The notes beneath the pieces were generated by a model that saw only the letters and a program-made list of their open reading frames with translations, was not told the origin of the DNA and did no database searches. The translations under genes and the position numbers were made by a program. DNA of 64,000 bases from Fratercula arctica (lineage: Eukaryota > Chordata > Aves > Charadriiformes > Alcidae), in the NCBI GenBank assembly GCA_947846985.1, contig CANTUZ010000008.1, positions 30,000,077-30,064,076 on the forward strand, written 5' to 3'. Every line of letters starts with the position of its first letter. Position 1 is the stretch's first letter. Below, in pieces: positions 1-12,879 of the stretch.

Positions 1-3000
1 TCTGAGTGAGATTATAAAACAGTTTTATTTTTAGAGCCAGTAAACATCTGCTATTGTGGGAGTGCAGCTGTACTGTTCAGCTGAGTTTCTCATTTCTGTG
101 TGACATTGCTCAAGGCACTGTTCATAGGGCAAACATTTGTTTTACTAAACTCCTCTTGCCTTATTATTTCTCAAGCATCCCTATCCAGTTGCATCATTCC
201 CTGAAAAATCAAGAACCTACTGTGTCAGGTCTGTTGCACAAAATACTTCCATGTTGTCCCTTAGGCAGTCCCACCCAGAATACACATTTTCAAAGGCTGG
301 TGTTCACTGCTTGTTTTCTATCTGGGTCCACGACTAAACTTCTTAAGATAACTGAATTTTAAATGGTGGTTCAGAAAAACAATTAACAGAACTAGTATTA
401 CATGCAGTATTGGTGAATCTTGCACTTAAGGTATGTGCTTCTCACTTCAGCTGCTCTTTGTAATTTCGATCTGGTGTGCAGTACTTGGGTGCTGACTGGC
501 TGCTCCACCCCACCCCAACTCTGTTGCAGCTGTTCCAGAAGCTTAAAAAAACTACACATTTAGTTTCCTGTTGGGAGAGTTAGTTTTCATTTTTTTCTGT
601 ACGTACGCTTTTAATTGGGTTTTTTTGTTTGCTCTACATCAAATGCTTTAGAGTCAGAGGTAATTCCTGTAGAATTAGTGTTTTAAAATGTTCTGAGCCT
701 GCCGTTTCACTGATATAGCAGACAGTTCTGTTAAAAATCAAGAGCTTTATTTACACTAGCTGAAGAGAGATTCATACATTGTTTTCTTTTCAAGCACTAG
801 GAGATGAAGACAGATTTAAAAGTTACTGTAATCTTATTTTCAGCATACCTAACCTTGGTACATTGCTTAGTTTCCTTATCCTAAAAGATGTAAAATACAT
901 ACAAATGTAGCTTGGTTACTATATAAACTAATGCATTCCTTGGTAATTTTTTTAAAAAAACAGATCATTTGGTTTATCAAGACTTTATTGTATATGAAAA
1001 AAATTAAGACAATCAAAATCTTATGTCTTCTAATTTCAGCCACAGTTTCCAGAAAACTTACATGCAAGCAAGTAATCTCAATTTAATTTCCACAGTTCTA
1101 CTTTAAAGATTTAAAAATTAATTTCATGCATAAGTGCTGTCTTGTATAAGGAAGATCATAAGAGTCTGCCTTACCAACATTCTATATAAGCAAATATACT
1201 GGGCATATTCACTGTTAGACTAGGCTGGTTTAGGTAAAATTCACGGATTTATGAATTAAGGTGGTATAATTCAATGGTTTAATAGCCAGATAGCAGCCAC
1301 TGCCTTAAACCACTGCCTTAATTTATGATGAACATATTTTGGCAATATTGTGGAATATAAAAATGTCTCATCGTTATTATATACAATACTCATACCACTT
1401 TCACATGTATTCTAATACTAATCCTGCCTGGGGATGGAGTATTTCCTGTGTATTAAAATAACAGTACCAAACCTGTCTTCACTGTAACCATAGCAATAGC
1501 TGTCCTTACGTTAAAACAGCCCTTCTACCAGCACAGATATTTTACAGTGCAAAGAACAGGGTCACAAACAGCAGTGGCACCTGCAGGTAAGGAATATACA
1601 TGATTGTAATACTACAGTCAGGAAGCTCCTTCTGTATCTTAACTTCTGAAAAACAGAACTGATGATGATCTATTTTCTGAAATGCAGGTGAAAATTCCAT
1701 CAGCAGTCACCTGGAAAGATAATGGTGATTTGTAACTCTCCCTTTTTTTTTTTGTTGTTTTTGCTAATGCTACCTGTAATATTTACATCATTAGCATAAT
1801 CTTCCAAATTTGTATGTTACAGAGAAGTTAAAGCAGCTAAATAATTCTAATACAATACTGACTACATTGTAGTATAAACTGAACGTCAATGAGATTCCTA
1901 CTTTAGAGCATAACAGAATAACTGTTCGCATGATGTGAGGCAGTTAGAGTTTAAATAGCAGACCATAACTGTGTGTTTGTGGTTAACCTGCCTTGAAGTC
2001 TCTCCTGAAAATCTTCCTACAAAAATCATTTTTGTTGAGCTCACAAACTATGAGCTTCTATACTGCAATTAGATCTTGGCCAGATCAGCATTTATTAGAA
2101 TAGGCTTTTTACCTCAATGCAAGTGTATTTTCTACATGCAGCTAATTGAAGTTAGAAGTGTTTGCTTCAAGAGGTGGTACAAGGAATGTACTCGGGACCC
2201 ATGCTTGTCTTCCAGTTTAGTTTACTGATTTCATCGTGGGTATCAAAACATTCAGGGATTCATCCAAACTCTTCAACATGTGTGACAGGGAACTGATTTT
2301 ACAGATGCTCTATATGTTCTCTATCGTCAGTTATAGGCCAAATAGAAATCTGAAAATCTGCAAGTCAGATAATCCTATTACCATTGTTCCAATGGAGAAG
2401 AAAAACCCTTGAAAATAATCTTCCTTTAGTGACTTAGCCTTTTTTAAAATAATAAAATCAACACCAACACATCACAAATGAAACTAGTGACACCATTTAT
2501 TTATACAGATGCAATGCAGTCACCCTGATCATTCCAAGTCTGATTTTTGAAATATACAGCATAAAACACAAGTTTATAGTATTTTAGGAGGCACAAACAA
2601 GAAAAAAAAAAATTTGTTTTCATAACCAGGGGAATCTACAAAATCAAACAGGTCAAACCTGTTATGAAAAAATATCAAGAGAATTATGTCCAAGCCAGAG
2701 ATTTACATGCAAAGCTCTCTAAATTGAAACATATAGGACCATCTCTTCTCAATCACATCTAATCTTACTGGTATGCTCTATGTTCTACGTTTATACTGAT
2801 TTATAGTTCCAGTTTACATGAGAACCTATCAATGAAGACAATGTAGTGTTTCAACTTAGAAACAGGGAGGGAAGAATGAAAAAAATTCGCATGCAACTCA
2901 TAAAAAAGCAAAAACTGTTTAATAAGCATATAAGTGTTACGTAAATTAAGGAAAAAGTGGAGTAAGTAAACAAAAGAGTATATTGGTTGCTTCAGTAATG

Positions 3001-3900
3001 GCTGTCTTAAATTGGTAAATCATTCAGCCATTTTTGAAAAAGAAAAAAAAAACCACATAATTTTTCTTTACTAAGCTTGCAGCCATAGTCTCCTTAAACC
3101 TCTTCTATGGCACAGATCCAAGAAGAAAGTGTGCATATTGATTCACAGCAGGTAGCTGGTTTTCTTCTGAATCAGCACCGATCCAATGTTATGTCTTAGT
3201 AGCAGGGATACTATGATACTCTTGAATGATTGGTATTAAAGTGAGAGCCTAACCATATGGTTTCAGTAAGAATCCAGGTATTTTTTTCAGAACACGGAGC
3301 AGTTGCTTAGTACCTGACCAAGTCCTAGTGTGGGCGATTACTTTCTGCCTCCTTTTTTCCCTGCAGTTCCAAAGGGAGCGTGACTCTCTGAACAACAATG
3401 TGCTATCCCAGAGTACTCTGCTTCCGCTGCTGTATTTTTAGCGGCACAGATGATGACTCACTGTTCTGTAAATGCTTTGAAGTCCATTGATCTGGGAGTT
3501 ATATATGATGTGCCTAATTTCATCACATGTGGAGATGGCTTTTTTCTAGTTCAGCTGATAAAACAGTCCAGAATTTTATATTTTAGGCCCTTAAGACAGC
3601 AGCTTCAAGTACAACACTAGCACCTCAGAGTAAGTTGCTTTGTGGAAGTTGCTGCTTTGTACCAAGGGAATCACAACACCCAGTTTACAGGGACAAGGCA
3701 TTATTTAAAATTTACTGAAGATTATACAACAATGGGAAGCATACAACTTTCACGCACCTATATATTATCCTCACCATGAATGAACTCAAGAGCGATAGTG
3801 CAAGCCACGAACCAAGTATGAGTTTTGCTTCTGTATAAACTCCCGCCAAAACACCCCCCAAGTCCGTAACTGCTCACTGAAAAAAACGTCCGTTACCACT
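1..3900. other. AT-rich non-coding stretch, no gene recognised
   Basis: There is no open frame with a recognisable family here, and the longer frames are low-complexity. Several reverse-strand AATAAA signals occur (TTTATT at 746-751 and 984-989), so a 3' end of a leftward gene is possible but unproven. In mammals NDUFB3 lies upstream of CFLAR. I looked for its conserved C-terminal exon and did not see it. Confidence 0.5.
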
Positions 3901-4870
3901 GAACGGCTACTGGGGCCGATACAAAGCCGTTTTAGCTGTCCTCATACCAGCAGCAGCATAAAAAGCGCAGTCCCGTAAGCGTCCATACACATACTTAACT
4001 CGAGACTACCCCGCCATCAACCCCTCCGCACAGAGGTCCCCGCACCCCGGCTCCTCAGGAGCCATTTTGTCCCTAACCGACACCCAACGGCGCTGGCGGG
4101 AGGTTGCGCGCGTGACGCGACCTCCCTTCCGCCACAGCCCCGCCGCCATCTTGTGGGAGCAGGGCAGGCTTCTTTGCGCAGTTCCGAGTTTCCTGTCTTG
4201 AAGTAGACTGTCAAGCAAAACGGAAAGCGTAATCCGTCCCTCGCCTCTCCCCAAAATATCTAACGGCCGACCTCACGATAAATTCGTAAAGGTTAGGGAA
4301 CGTGGCTCGACAGAGGTATAATGGTAGTAAGGCGGCTAAAGCCAGTTCCCTCGTCCCTCCGTGAGGGGAGATCTCTGCCGCGAATACCGTTGCTATCTAT
4401 ATGCAGAGGCGGCTCGGGTCTCTCCAACAGCGCTAAGGAATCCGACTGAAAAGTGCTCTGCGTGTCTTACTAATGTGAAAAAGAAAGAGACACGAAACTC
4501 GAAACCACGCCCGGGGCTGCGGAGCCTGTTGCTGGCTCGGTGCCGCCTCCTCCTCCTCCCTCCGCCCAATGCCGGACCTGGCCCCGCTGCTGTAGATGAA
4601 ACGTCCCCGGCGCATTTGGGTGCGTTATACCTTTCCCTCTTCCTTTCTTTCATACCTCTCTTCCCACCCTGCGCCTTCAGTACAGGCGTCCCAACGCACC
4701 GTACTCCGGGATCGGGTCCTCCTGCCTGTCTAGGCCCGCTCCCCAGCGGAGGTGGGCTGAGCCGGGTACGGACGACCAGAGCGCTCGGCGCAAGTGGGGC
4801 CTGAGCCCGACCTTGCTCCTGAGGAGAAACGAAACCCGGCGCTGCCCATCCGCCTGACACTTTTTTATCT
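3900..4870. promoter_or_regulatory. CFLAR: CpG-rich promoter block, probably CFLAR promoter and untranslated exon 1
   Basis: The local GC and CpG content rises sharply compared with both flanks. The block lies about 6 kb upstream of the first CFLAR coding exon. Mammalian CFLAR also has a non-coding first exon followed by a long intron, so this is inferred to be its promoter. A perfect YY1-type site (CGCCATCTT, 4144-4152) reads as AAGATGGCG on the minus strand, with a weaker GCCATTTTG at 4061-4069. YY1 sites of this type usually face the direction of transcription just inside the transcript, so the block may also fire leftwards. I could not decide the CFLAR exon-1 donor. Confidence 0.55.
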
Positions 4871-7800
4871 TGCAGAGCGCAGTTTCCTCTCGCTTCGTTT
4901 TCCCAGTGTGATTTAAAATGACGTAGTTAGAAAGTTGCGTGGAAATCTGCATAAACTCCCTACGGTAAAACCAGTTTTAGGGTTCGTTTTGATTGTTGGG
5001 TTTTTTTGTTGTTGTTTTGGTTTGGGTTTTTTTATTAGGAGAACTGGGATGTTAAACTGGTGCATCTCTAAATGGAAATTAGCGTGGTCACTACTAGTTT
5101 ACACCGAGAACAAACTACTTAAGCCTAATACAGTAATGAGAAATGTGAAAGTGCGGAATTTCCTTGTTTTCCTTCTATATCTCGTATCAAATCCTCTTTT
5201 CTTTTACAGGGAAATGTGAAAGTTATGGAGCATGCTCCAGACAGTTCACTTTGAAACTTTGAAAAATGCCAGATGATACAGACTCAAAATGTAGTTACCT
5301 TTGTGTGGTTTCGCCACCTCCACCTCTCCAAACAAAGCAGAGTGGAGGAAGCACAAAATGCAGCTAGTGCCTCCTACTCTTTCCCTCCAGCGTAGGGGCT
5401 TCTACATTAGCTCATCTTGTGAAAAGAAAGATAACTTCCCAAATCATGACTACACCCACTGATTTTATATCCTGTTTTTGCTGCTGCGGAGATGAACGTT
5501 CAAGAAACAAATGCTGTCAAAAATTATAAACTGTAGTTGTAGAGCATATTTGGAGTGTGAAATGTTCTCTAGTTCTCATGAAAGACCTTCCTTACTAATA
5601 TGAGGCCTGATATGTTGACTTACCATTGATACGGAACACTTCTCATTGCCTTCGTAATCACATTGGTATTTGTATATTGTGCAGCATTTGTTTTGCAGTC
5701 GTGGGAACAAGGGTTTCACACATGGTATTAAACAGCAAAGAGTAGTTGCTTGAGCCTCGTACACACATACCAACCTCCACTTGTTAATGCCAGGAGGGAG
5801 GCCCTGGAGCCTTATGTGTCTCTGTGTGTGAAGTTTTAGTATGTTGTTATTTCCTGCTCCTTGGGGGAAAAACAAAAAAGAAAAAAAAGTGTCCCTGATT
5901 TTGGTTGTATTCTGTATGGACTGGGGGCAGTGTGAAATAGTTAAAAAATAGGAGTATAATTAATTTTTTTAGCTTCATAGCAGCTAATGAACATACAGAT
6001 GTTTTTCTGCCTGTTTTAGTGTAGAAGGGAAATTATATGTGGTCTGAGGAGTAAACATGTTTGCTAATATTCTCAGGTGTTTACCTTAAAAAATTTCTTC
6101 TTGTGAACCTTGTTTACAGTGTGATACCTCGGGTCAAAAGTCAGTGCAGACTTAGACAAATATGCCTGTGACAAAGGTGGTTTCCTGTGCAGTATGTGAG
6201 AAATTCACCATCTTCAAGATCTTAGACTTTGTTCAGGAAAGTCTGAAAATTAATGAAGCCCAGAATCTTGTATTTAAGTGCACTTTGGTGTTATCTCCTT
6301 GAGATGTGTTTTCTCTCAGACCACTTTTGGGGACAAGAGGACAGATGAATCATGCTAGAATCATTGGTTTTCTTTCCAGAGACATTATTTCCCAGAAGAC
6401 GCCTTACTCTGTGAAAATTTGAGGTGATAGTGAACTGAAATAGCCAGACTCACAGAAAATTCTCCCCTCATCAGTCATTTTCCCTCATCATGCCAGGGGT
6501 TTTCCTGATTCTTTGAATACAGGAGGAAAAGAGATTTTTTTGTTGTTGTGGTGTGTGTAGGCCTGCCCCTTTGATTCATTCTGCCGCTAACGTTACTGAC
6601 GTGATCTTGCAGTATCGTTCTATCTGTCAGTGGTGGTAATCAGCTGGTGATCAACTATTTGGAATAATTCCAGATTTCTTACAAATCAGGAATGTAAATA
6701 AGAATGTGTAATACTTTAGGTTTCTTTTTTCAGCCATCTTCCTGCTCCATAAGCTTTGCATTGAAATCTTTACTCAATACATGAAACATTGAACTGAAGA
6801 GGAAACTCTTGACTGTTTTCTTGCAGCGATATTGGCAAATTTACACATGCACGTGAACACTCAGACTATTGGGGCAGCTTTATCTCTGAACTTTTTTCTT
6901 TCCTCTTGAGAAGATAAGCTAGTTTTCCTCTCCTCTTTGTAAAGAATTTATATTCAATAACTCTTCTTGTTGCAGGGCCCAGGTAATCTAAGTTGAAAGC
7001 CAGGCTGCTGGGTTTTACATTGTGATTGCTTTTCTCTTTTTAATTATTGCAGCTATGATAACTGTATCTGTGACATTTGCAGAAGTGGTCATATCAGATG
7101 GAAGGGTGAAGCATGATGCCCTTCACCTCTCATGGTGAAACGGAGATGGCTCAGATGTATGCAGATGGAATGTATCAGGCTTGCCCCAGTAGTGTGACAT
7201 TCCTGCTATGAAAATATGGTGACATTGGTTTTGGATGCAAAGCTATAAACTGCTTTATTTTATACTAAACACTTCATGTTACTTTTACTCATTCCCCACT
7301 CAGAACCCTGGGGTAATGAATGTTATTGACAAATATGCATGCATGGTTGTTTTTCCTTTTATTTGGAGCATCATTCCTGGTTCACTGGACCAGTGGAATC
7401 ATACAGAAGAATGCATGATCCTAGGTCATTTTTCTTGGCTTTTCCTCCACTAAAATTAGGAAGTAGCCCCCAGAAGTAATTTGTGATGTTGGTATTTTTC
7501 TAACAGAAAACTAGCTGATGTAATCAACTTTTTCTGTGGATCATAGTTGGAAAATACTGGATGGAAACCAATGTGTGCTGGATCTGAATCAGTGATTTGA
7601 CAATGGTCAAATGCCAGTCTTCCAATGTTCTTGTGGACAGACTTGCATACAGGTAAGAGAGTTTTGTCACTGGAAGTATTGATCAGCTTTTTTTTTTATA
7701 ATGAGCATGCAATGTATCTTCCATAAAGGAACGTCACAAAAATAAATAATTCGTATGTGTTTTTTAAAGGCAGATTTTTTTTTTTAAGATAACATATAAA

Positions 7801-10453
7801 TAGTAATTCTGCATGTCTGAAATTTTTACTGTAGGAAGTTCCTCCCTACCACACGCACACATGCACACCTCTTTTTTTAACTAGTTTCATATGAGAGAGT
7901 GTTTTGTGCTTCCCCATTCCTGACTGCATTATGTCATGAAAACAGTCTTTGTCTTTCTGTAGAATTCTCACAAATGTTTGAGGCTAGCCTGAAAATAAGA
8001 ACTTAGCAATAAATATGCTTTTCCTGTGATAGAAAACTGTACACAAAGACATTCCAGTGCATGAGGAGTTCCTCTGCTTATCAGAGGCCTGAAAATTTTC
8101 CCAACCTGCCCTTCTGCCCCAGCTGTACAACTGATAGCATTTTAAGTCCATGTGTTAAAGAGGTTCAAAAGTACAAATATTTTGTCTACCCAGTTTGGTT
8201 TTGTTGGAAACAAAACTTTTCAGCTTGCTATGTTAAAAATACTGTGGTCCTGAGTATTTGAAAGGGGCAGCTTCTACTGATGTTTCATTTCTGTTTGTGA
8301 GGTTTTTTGCTGTTTGCACTGTTTACGTTAGTGTTAAATGTTGTTGCACTTCTTAGAGCAAACAGCGCATTTAATTCTCTGAAGGCCCGAAATGGTGTGG
8401 TGTGATGAGGGAAAACACTCAGTTTGTGCCTGTCCCTTTTGCATTCTGAAGAACATAACTGTATCAGGGAGGATAGGTGCTGCTTTTTTCTTGTTGTGTG
8501 CTGTAGCGTGAGTACTATAATGGTGCGTTTTCTCTAGGTATTTAGTACAGTCTGTGTAAGAATGCATATAGGAAGCTGTGATGGGATAAGCAGGGTATTG
8601 GCAGACTTGTTACTGTCAGCTGCTATTGAATGCTCTGTGCTTCTGAATATGAGCCAAAGTGTCCTCAGTGCTGTTTTTGAGGACTCTGTCACATATACAT
8701 CATATCTCATTTACACTATGGTATGGAAATGCAGGAGTACTTAAGCTGAGTAATGCTTGGGTCTTCTAATGTGGTGGGTTTATGATATTTTACAGCTTGC
8801 CTGTGCTGCCCGTCCTTATCTCCCACTTCCGTTTTGGTTCTCAAGGTGGGACCTTGAGGTCGTAGCAGCTCCTGATTCAGACATGCTATCAGCACGATTA
8901 ACAGTGCTGGGGTTTTTTGTTGGTTTGTTTTTTTTTTTTTTTTTGAAATAATGATGACTTGGTAGTGTTACTGTCAGCAACAGCACTGGAGCAGAAAGCC
9001 ACTGGAGTCTTTGACTTCATAGAAAATATGGCTCACTGGGATAGATGCAGGTAAAGGAGACTTTGCCCTAGGAACTTGAACTTGATATGCTTTTTTAGTA
9101 GGCAGTGGAACCCAATCCATGGATTTAATCAAATCCAACTCTTACTCCCTTTCTGAGGAAAGTCAGGTGGATATTTAGAGTTGTTTTTTCATTTAAACAA
9201 CATTGGAATGAAAAAAAAAAGTGCTTGTAGATGAGTTTATCTTATGTCCTTAACGCATGGACACAATATGTGACATTGTTGATTGTGACTTCCAGAATGT
9301 GTAACAAAAGGCTGAAAATGCTTTTAAAAAATGTTATCCAGGTGCTAGAATCTTTCAGTGTGTTAGGCTTTGACGTCGAATTGGCTTTTGCTTTGCAGAA
9401 TGGTTTAAACAAAGTTATGCAGTATAGTGACTGAACTTATAAGGGCTAAAATTTGTCTTCAGATTGCTCATTTCACCTTTCTTCATGTAGGCAATGGGGA
9501 TCACAGAAGGTTAGATAGAATTTCCATAGTTGGTGGCAGCGGAAATTGAGCATAGCACCCTACTTATTTTGCTAATTACAAGGGTGGGGGTTTTTCTAGG
9601 TTTGAATTTTTATTTCAGTTTTCAGTATGGGGAAACATGAATGTCACATGAAGAAAAAGGCGGTCTATGGCTTATCTATACCTTCAGAGTTAAACAATTT
9701 GCATACTTAAGGTTGGAATTTTTTGTTTGCATGGTTCTTCGATCTTTCTGAGCATGGTGGGGTTGTGTGGGGAATCCTTAAAACCCCAGTAACTCATTCC
9801 GATTGGGATCACTTTAAATTAAGCTAATAAGTAAGAAAATCTACACATTCCTGAATTTATAGATAATTAATGTTTTAAAATATCATATATTATATTGTGA
9901 ATATTTACTTTATTTTGACTTGTTTTAAGACAAAGTGCATGCCTGATATCAGGGAGTTTATATGTGGGGGTTTCTTCATTCTTTTGTATACAATGTGTGC
10001 TTACACTACTTACTACTTAGCTCCCAAAACTCTTCCTGAAGAATGCCTTGAGACTTTTAGGGGAGGAAAAGCGGTGGTGAGCAGGGAGGTGGAGGGTTTC
10101 TGGGAAGAGGTCAGAGCTTTAAGTTGCTGTGGAACTTAAATCTTATTTTCAGAAACACTTGAAATATCACTCATCAGGAAGCTGGTGACTTTTGTTTCAC
10201 TTCCTATGGAATTTACAGACTTGTGTTAAGGTAATTTTACTTTAAAAAGAACTTCCATTTTTTTTCTGATTAGTATGACCTACCAAGTACTTCTTGTTCC
10301 GTAATGAAGAGCTGGGAGAACCCCTTGAGAGCAGGAGATTTCTGTAGACTACATTGGTGTTTTAGTTATAAGTGAAGTACATCAGGTAGGAGAGTTAACT
10401 GTGGACTTGTGCAGCAGATCACTGATGTAGTATCTTTTAATTCTCTCTCACAG
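4871..10453 (+). other. Inferred CFLAR intron 1, no coding content seen
   Basis: This is AT-rich sequence between the CpG block and the acceptor at 10452-10453. It has homopolymer T runs (for example 8928-8944) and no family-like open frame. Assignment as intron 1 depends on the CpG block being the CFLAR promoter. Confidence 0.4.
10194..10204 (-). promoter_or_regulatory. ETS-IRF composite element (EICE-like)
   Basis: On the minus strand the site reads GGAAGTGAAAC, which matches the ETS-IRF composite pattern GGAAnnGAAAC bound by PU.1 with IRF4 or IRF8. It lies about 390 bp upstream of the CFLAR start codon. An 11-bp match can arise by chance, and function is only inferred. Confidence 0.25.
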
Positions 10454-10589
10454 AACTGCTTATGTAAAAATGCGTCTAGTTGAGAATGAACACCAGAGAA
10501 GTGCTGCGGTAGACACAGGCTTCACGTCATGTTGGCTTCCTGTTTAAAAAACAGTAGGCTGGCAATTTTAAAGGGACAGTGACAAAGTG
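10454..10589 (+). other. CFLAR: CFLAR 5' UTR part of first coding exon, with three uORFs
   Basis: A strong pyrimidine tract and AG (10452-10453) suggest this exon begins at 10454. Three upstream ORFs precede the CFLAR ATG. The first is a minimal ATG-TAA (10462-10467), the second has 25 codons (10470-10547), and the third has 17 codons (10529-10582) and stops 7 bases before the start codon. If transcribed, these would be expected to lower basal translation of c-FLIP. Confidence 0.45.
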
Positions 10590-12879
10590 ATGACCAGGTG
10601 CCAAGTGCCAGCTGCCCTTATTCACCAGATTGAAGAAGAACTGGATAAAGAAGAAGAAGAGATGATGGTTTTCCTGTGCAGAGACCTTGCTCCTGACTTG
10701 GTCAATGCCAACCTTAGAGACCTTTTGGGGGCTTTGAATGAGAGGGAGAAATTGTCTTTTCTTGGCTTGTCTGAGCTGTTATGCAGAGTTAAGAGGTTTG
10801 ACTTGCTAAGGAGGATCTTGAAGACTGACAAAGCAACAGTGGAAGCTGACCTTGCCAGGAGTCTCAGACTTGTCCCTGATTACAGGTAATACATCTATTT
10901 CAGATTTCAAGGCTACTCTGTTGTGTTCAAAATATGTGTGGATTTTTTTTTTTTTGTTTCTTTTTTAAAATATTACTTGGATGTAAAAGAAAAGCAGAAA
11001 AGGGCATCATATCTAGAGTTATAGTGAAAAGAATATGTCAAGTTTAGTTCCTCAAATAAGCGTTAGTAGCTTCTTACAAGTCATGGCATTAGAAGCATCT
11101 ATCTTTAAGGAGTTTAGGTATGTTACTCAATAAAACCAGTGATGTTTGTACGTTTTAGATTAGCAGATAGAAATGAGGCTATAGAGGAAGATCATTCATT
11201 AGAGATACTTTTTTTTCTAGTTTGCTTTGGGCACGTAGTCTTGTCGTAGATCTTTTCTGAGCGGACCTGTCTCTTACTACTTTTTACTGTGTAGTTTTAA
11301 GATTCTTAAATTAAGAAGCTCCAGTTATTTTCTTTGAGAGACTTCAGAAAAAAATACATGTACTCATAAGGAAGATTTTCCTGTGTTAACTTCTCACTGA
11401 AATAAAAACACTGTAACTACTAGGTAAAAAAGTTAAAGGTGTGTTCTGTTGTCTCATTCTCTTACTTCATCTCCGTTGAAATATTAAGGAGACTTGTGTT
11501 TTCCTAGCAGTGGATATTATGCAGTCAGTCTGAGTAACTCAGGTGCTGATGAGCAACAGTGGGTATTTTGTAATTGGATCTTGGAGCAGGGTAGGCTTTT
11601 TTCCTATTGTTCAATTGGGAACGGTGCATTAAAACTGGAAAATGGGAGAAGTTGGGTAGTTGAGCAGGGGTGGGATCTTGCTGAAAGCTAGTCCTTTAGA
11701 AATGTCTCAACTTTATTTCAGGGTACTAATGGTAGAGCTTAATGAGAATCTGGAAAAAGAAGAAGTGAATTCTCTTGTTTTTCTACTCAGAGATTATGCA
11801 CCTCGTATGAAAATGGCAAAAGATAAGGTAAGGTCTTTCTGCTGGTCTTCTCTGGAGCAATGACAGATTAAAGTAAAAATGGAACTAGCTAGACAGCAAA
11901 GGAGGGGAGGCAGTACTGCAAGGGATAGTGAGGCAGGAGTGGAGGGGAAGTCGGAAAGTGAAGAAAGAGTGGTGGCTTCTATTTCATTTTTGTTTTTCAA
12001 TTCAAGGAAAGAAGCATGAGAAACAGTAAGAGGGAACAGCGAAGACATGCTGTAATGAATGGTGTTAGCATGAACCTCATAGGCAGAAGGCATAAAAGTC
12101 TTCAGTATTACTGATCTGAAAGTTCGTATACAAAGGATCTCAAACAAATAATCATATGAAATGAATGACAAGGTCCCTTTTTGTTTGTGCTCTGCTTCAC
12201 TTACAAAAGAACAGTCTTATTTTAATTATGTGTTTCTCTGCATGGTTGCATTCTGCATACGTGTTTTAAATGCTCTGAGAAAGCAGAGATTCTTCAGAGA
12301 GAGTTCAGACGGCTTGACCACTGTGCATAGAAAACTGAAGATTTCTGTCTTCTTCCTTTGAGGTTTTTTCTTTTTCTCTCTTTAACCAAAGGAGAGAGGC
12401 CCTGCAAATTCCCCAAAGCCTTTCTTAACTCTTGCTTTGTGGCATGTGAGGTGACATTGCAAGTGTCTGGCTTTGTAGCAACAAGGAAATGCAAAACTGT
12501 TGCCTCAAAAACTTTGATTTGTTTTCAAGAATATAACTTCCTAGTTTTCATTACTCCTATGATAATACCAAGAATTCTTATATCTTCCAGATAATTTTCT
12601 TAGTGTTTCAGAAGGTAATGTCCCTAGTTCTTGAATTTACAACCTTTATGACCTCCCCACATTGTTTTCTGGGTTGCTTTGTTACTTAACAAATAGAAAA
12701 CAAATGGCTGATATGACAGTGTAGTTTTCTGTTGCTATTCTAGAGTTTTCTAGCTCTTGTGATTGACCTGGAGAAACTCAATTTGGTGGCTCCTAATCAA
12801 CTGGATTTGATAGAAAACTGTTTTCAAAATATTCACAGGATAGACCTGATCAGGAAGATTCAGAAGTACAAACATGAAG
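10590..12879 (+). other. CFLAR: CFLAR tandem death effector domains (exons 1-3)
   Basis: Exon 1 encodes DED1 (about residues 1-98), including the surface motif FLCRDLAP and the RxDL charge-triad motif (RFDL). Exons 2 and 3 encode DED2 (about 99-179), with FLLRDYAP and a second RxDL motif (RIDL). Both motifs are typical of DED-DED contacts with FADD and procaspase-8. The segment [10 protein letters not shown] in DED2 is nearly the same as in mammalian c-FLIP, which separates this gene from its caspase neighbours. Confidence 0.93.

Noticed and set aside
1..4000. Possible NDUFB3 terminal exon upstream of CFLAR
   Set aside because: Expected from mammalian gene order, but no matching codons were found in any frame I read.
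4006..4860. Several open frames of 60-155 codons on both strands in the CpG block
   Set aside because: They are GC-driven, match no family I recognise, lack a convincing exon structure, and the KMAA text comes from the YY1 motif.
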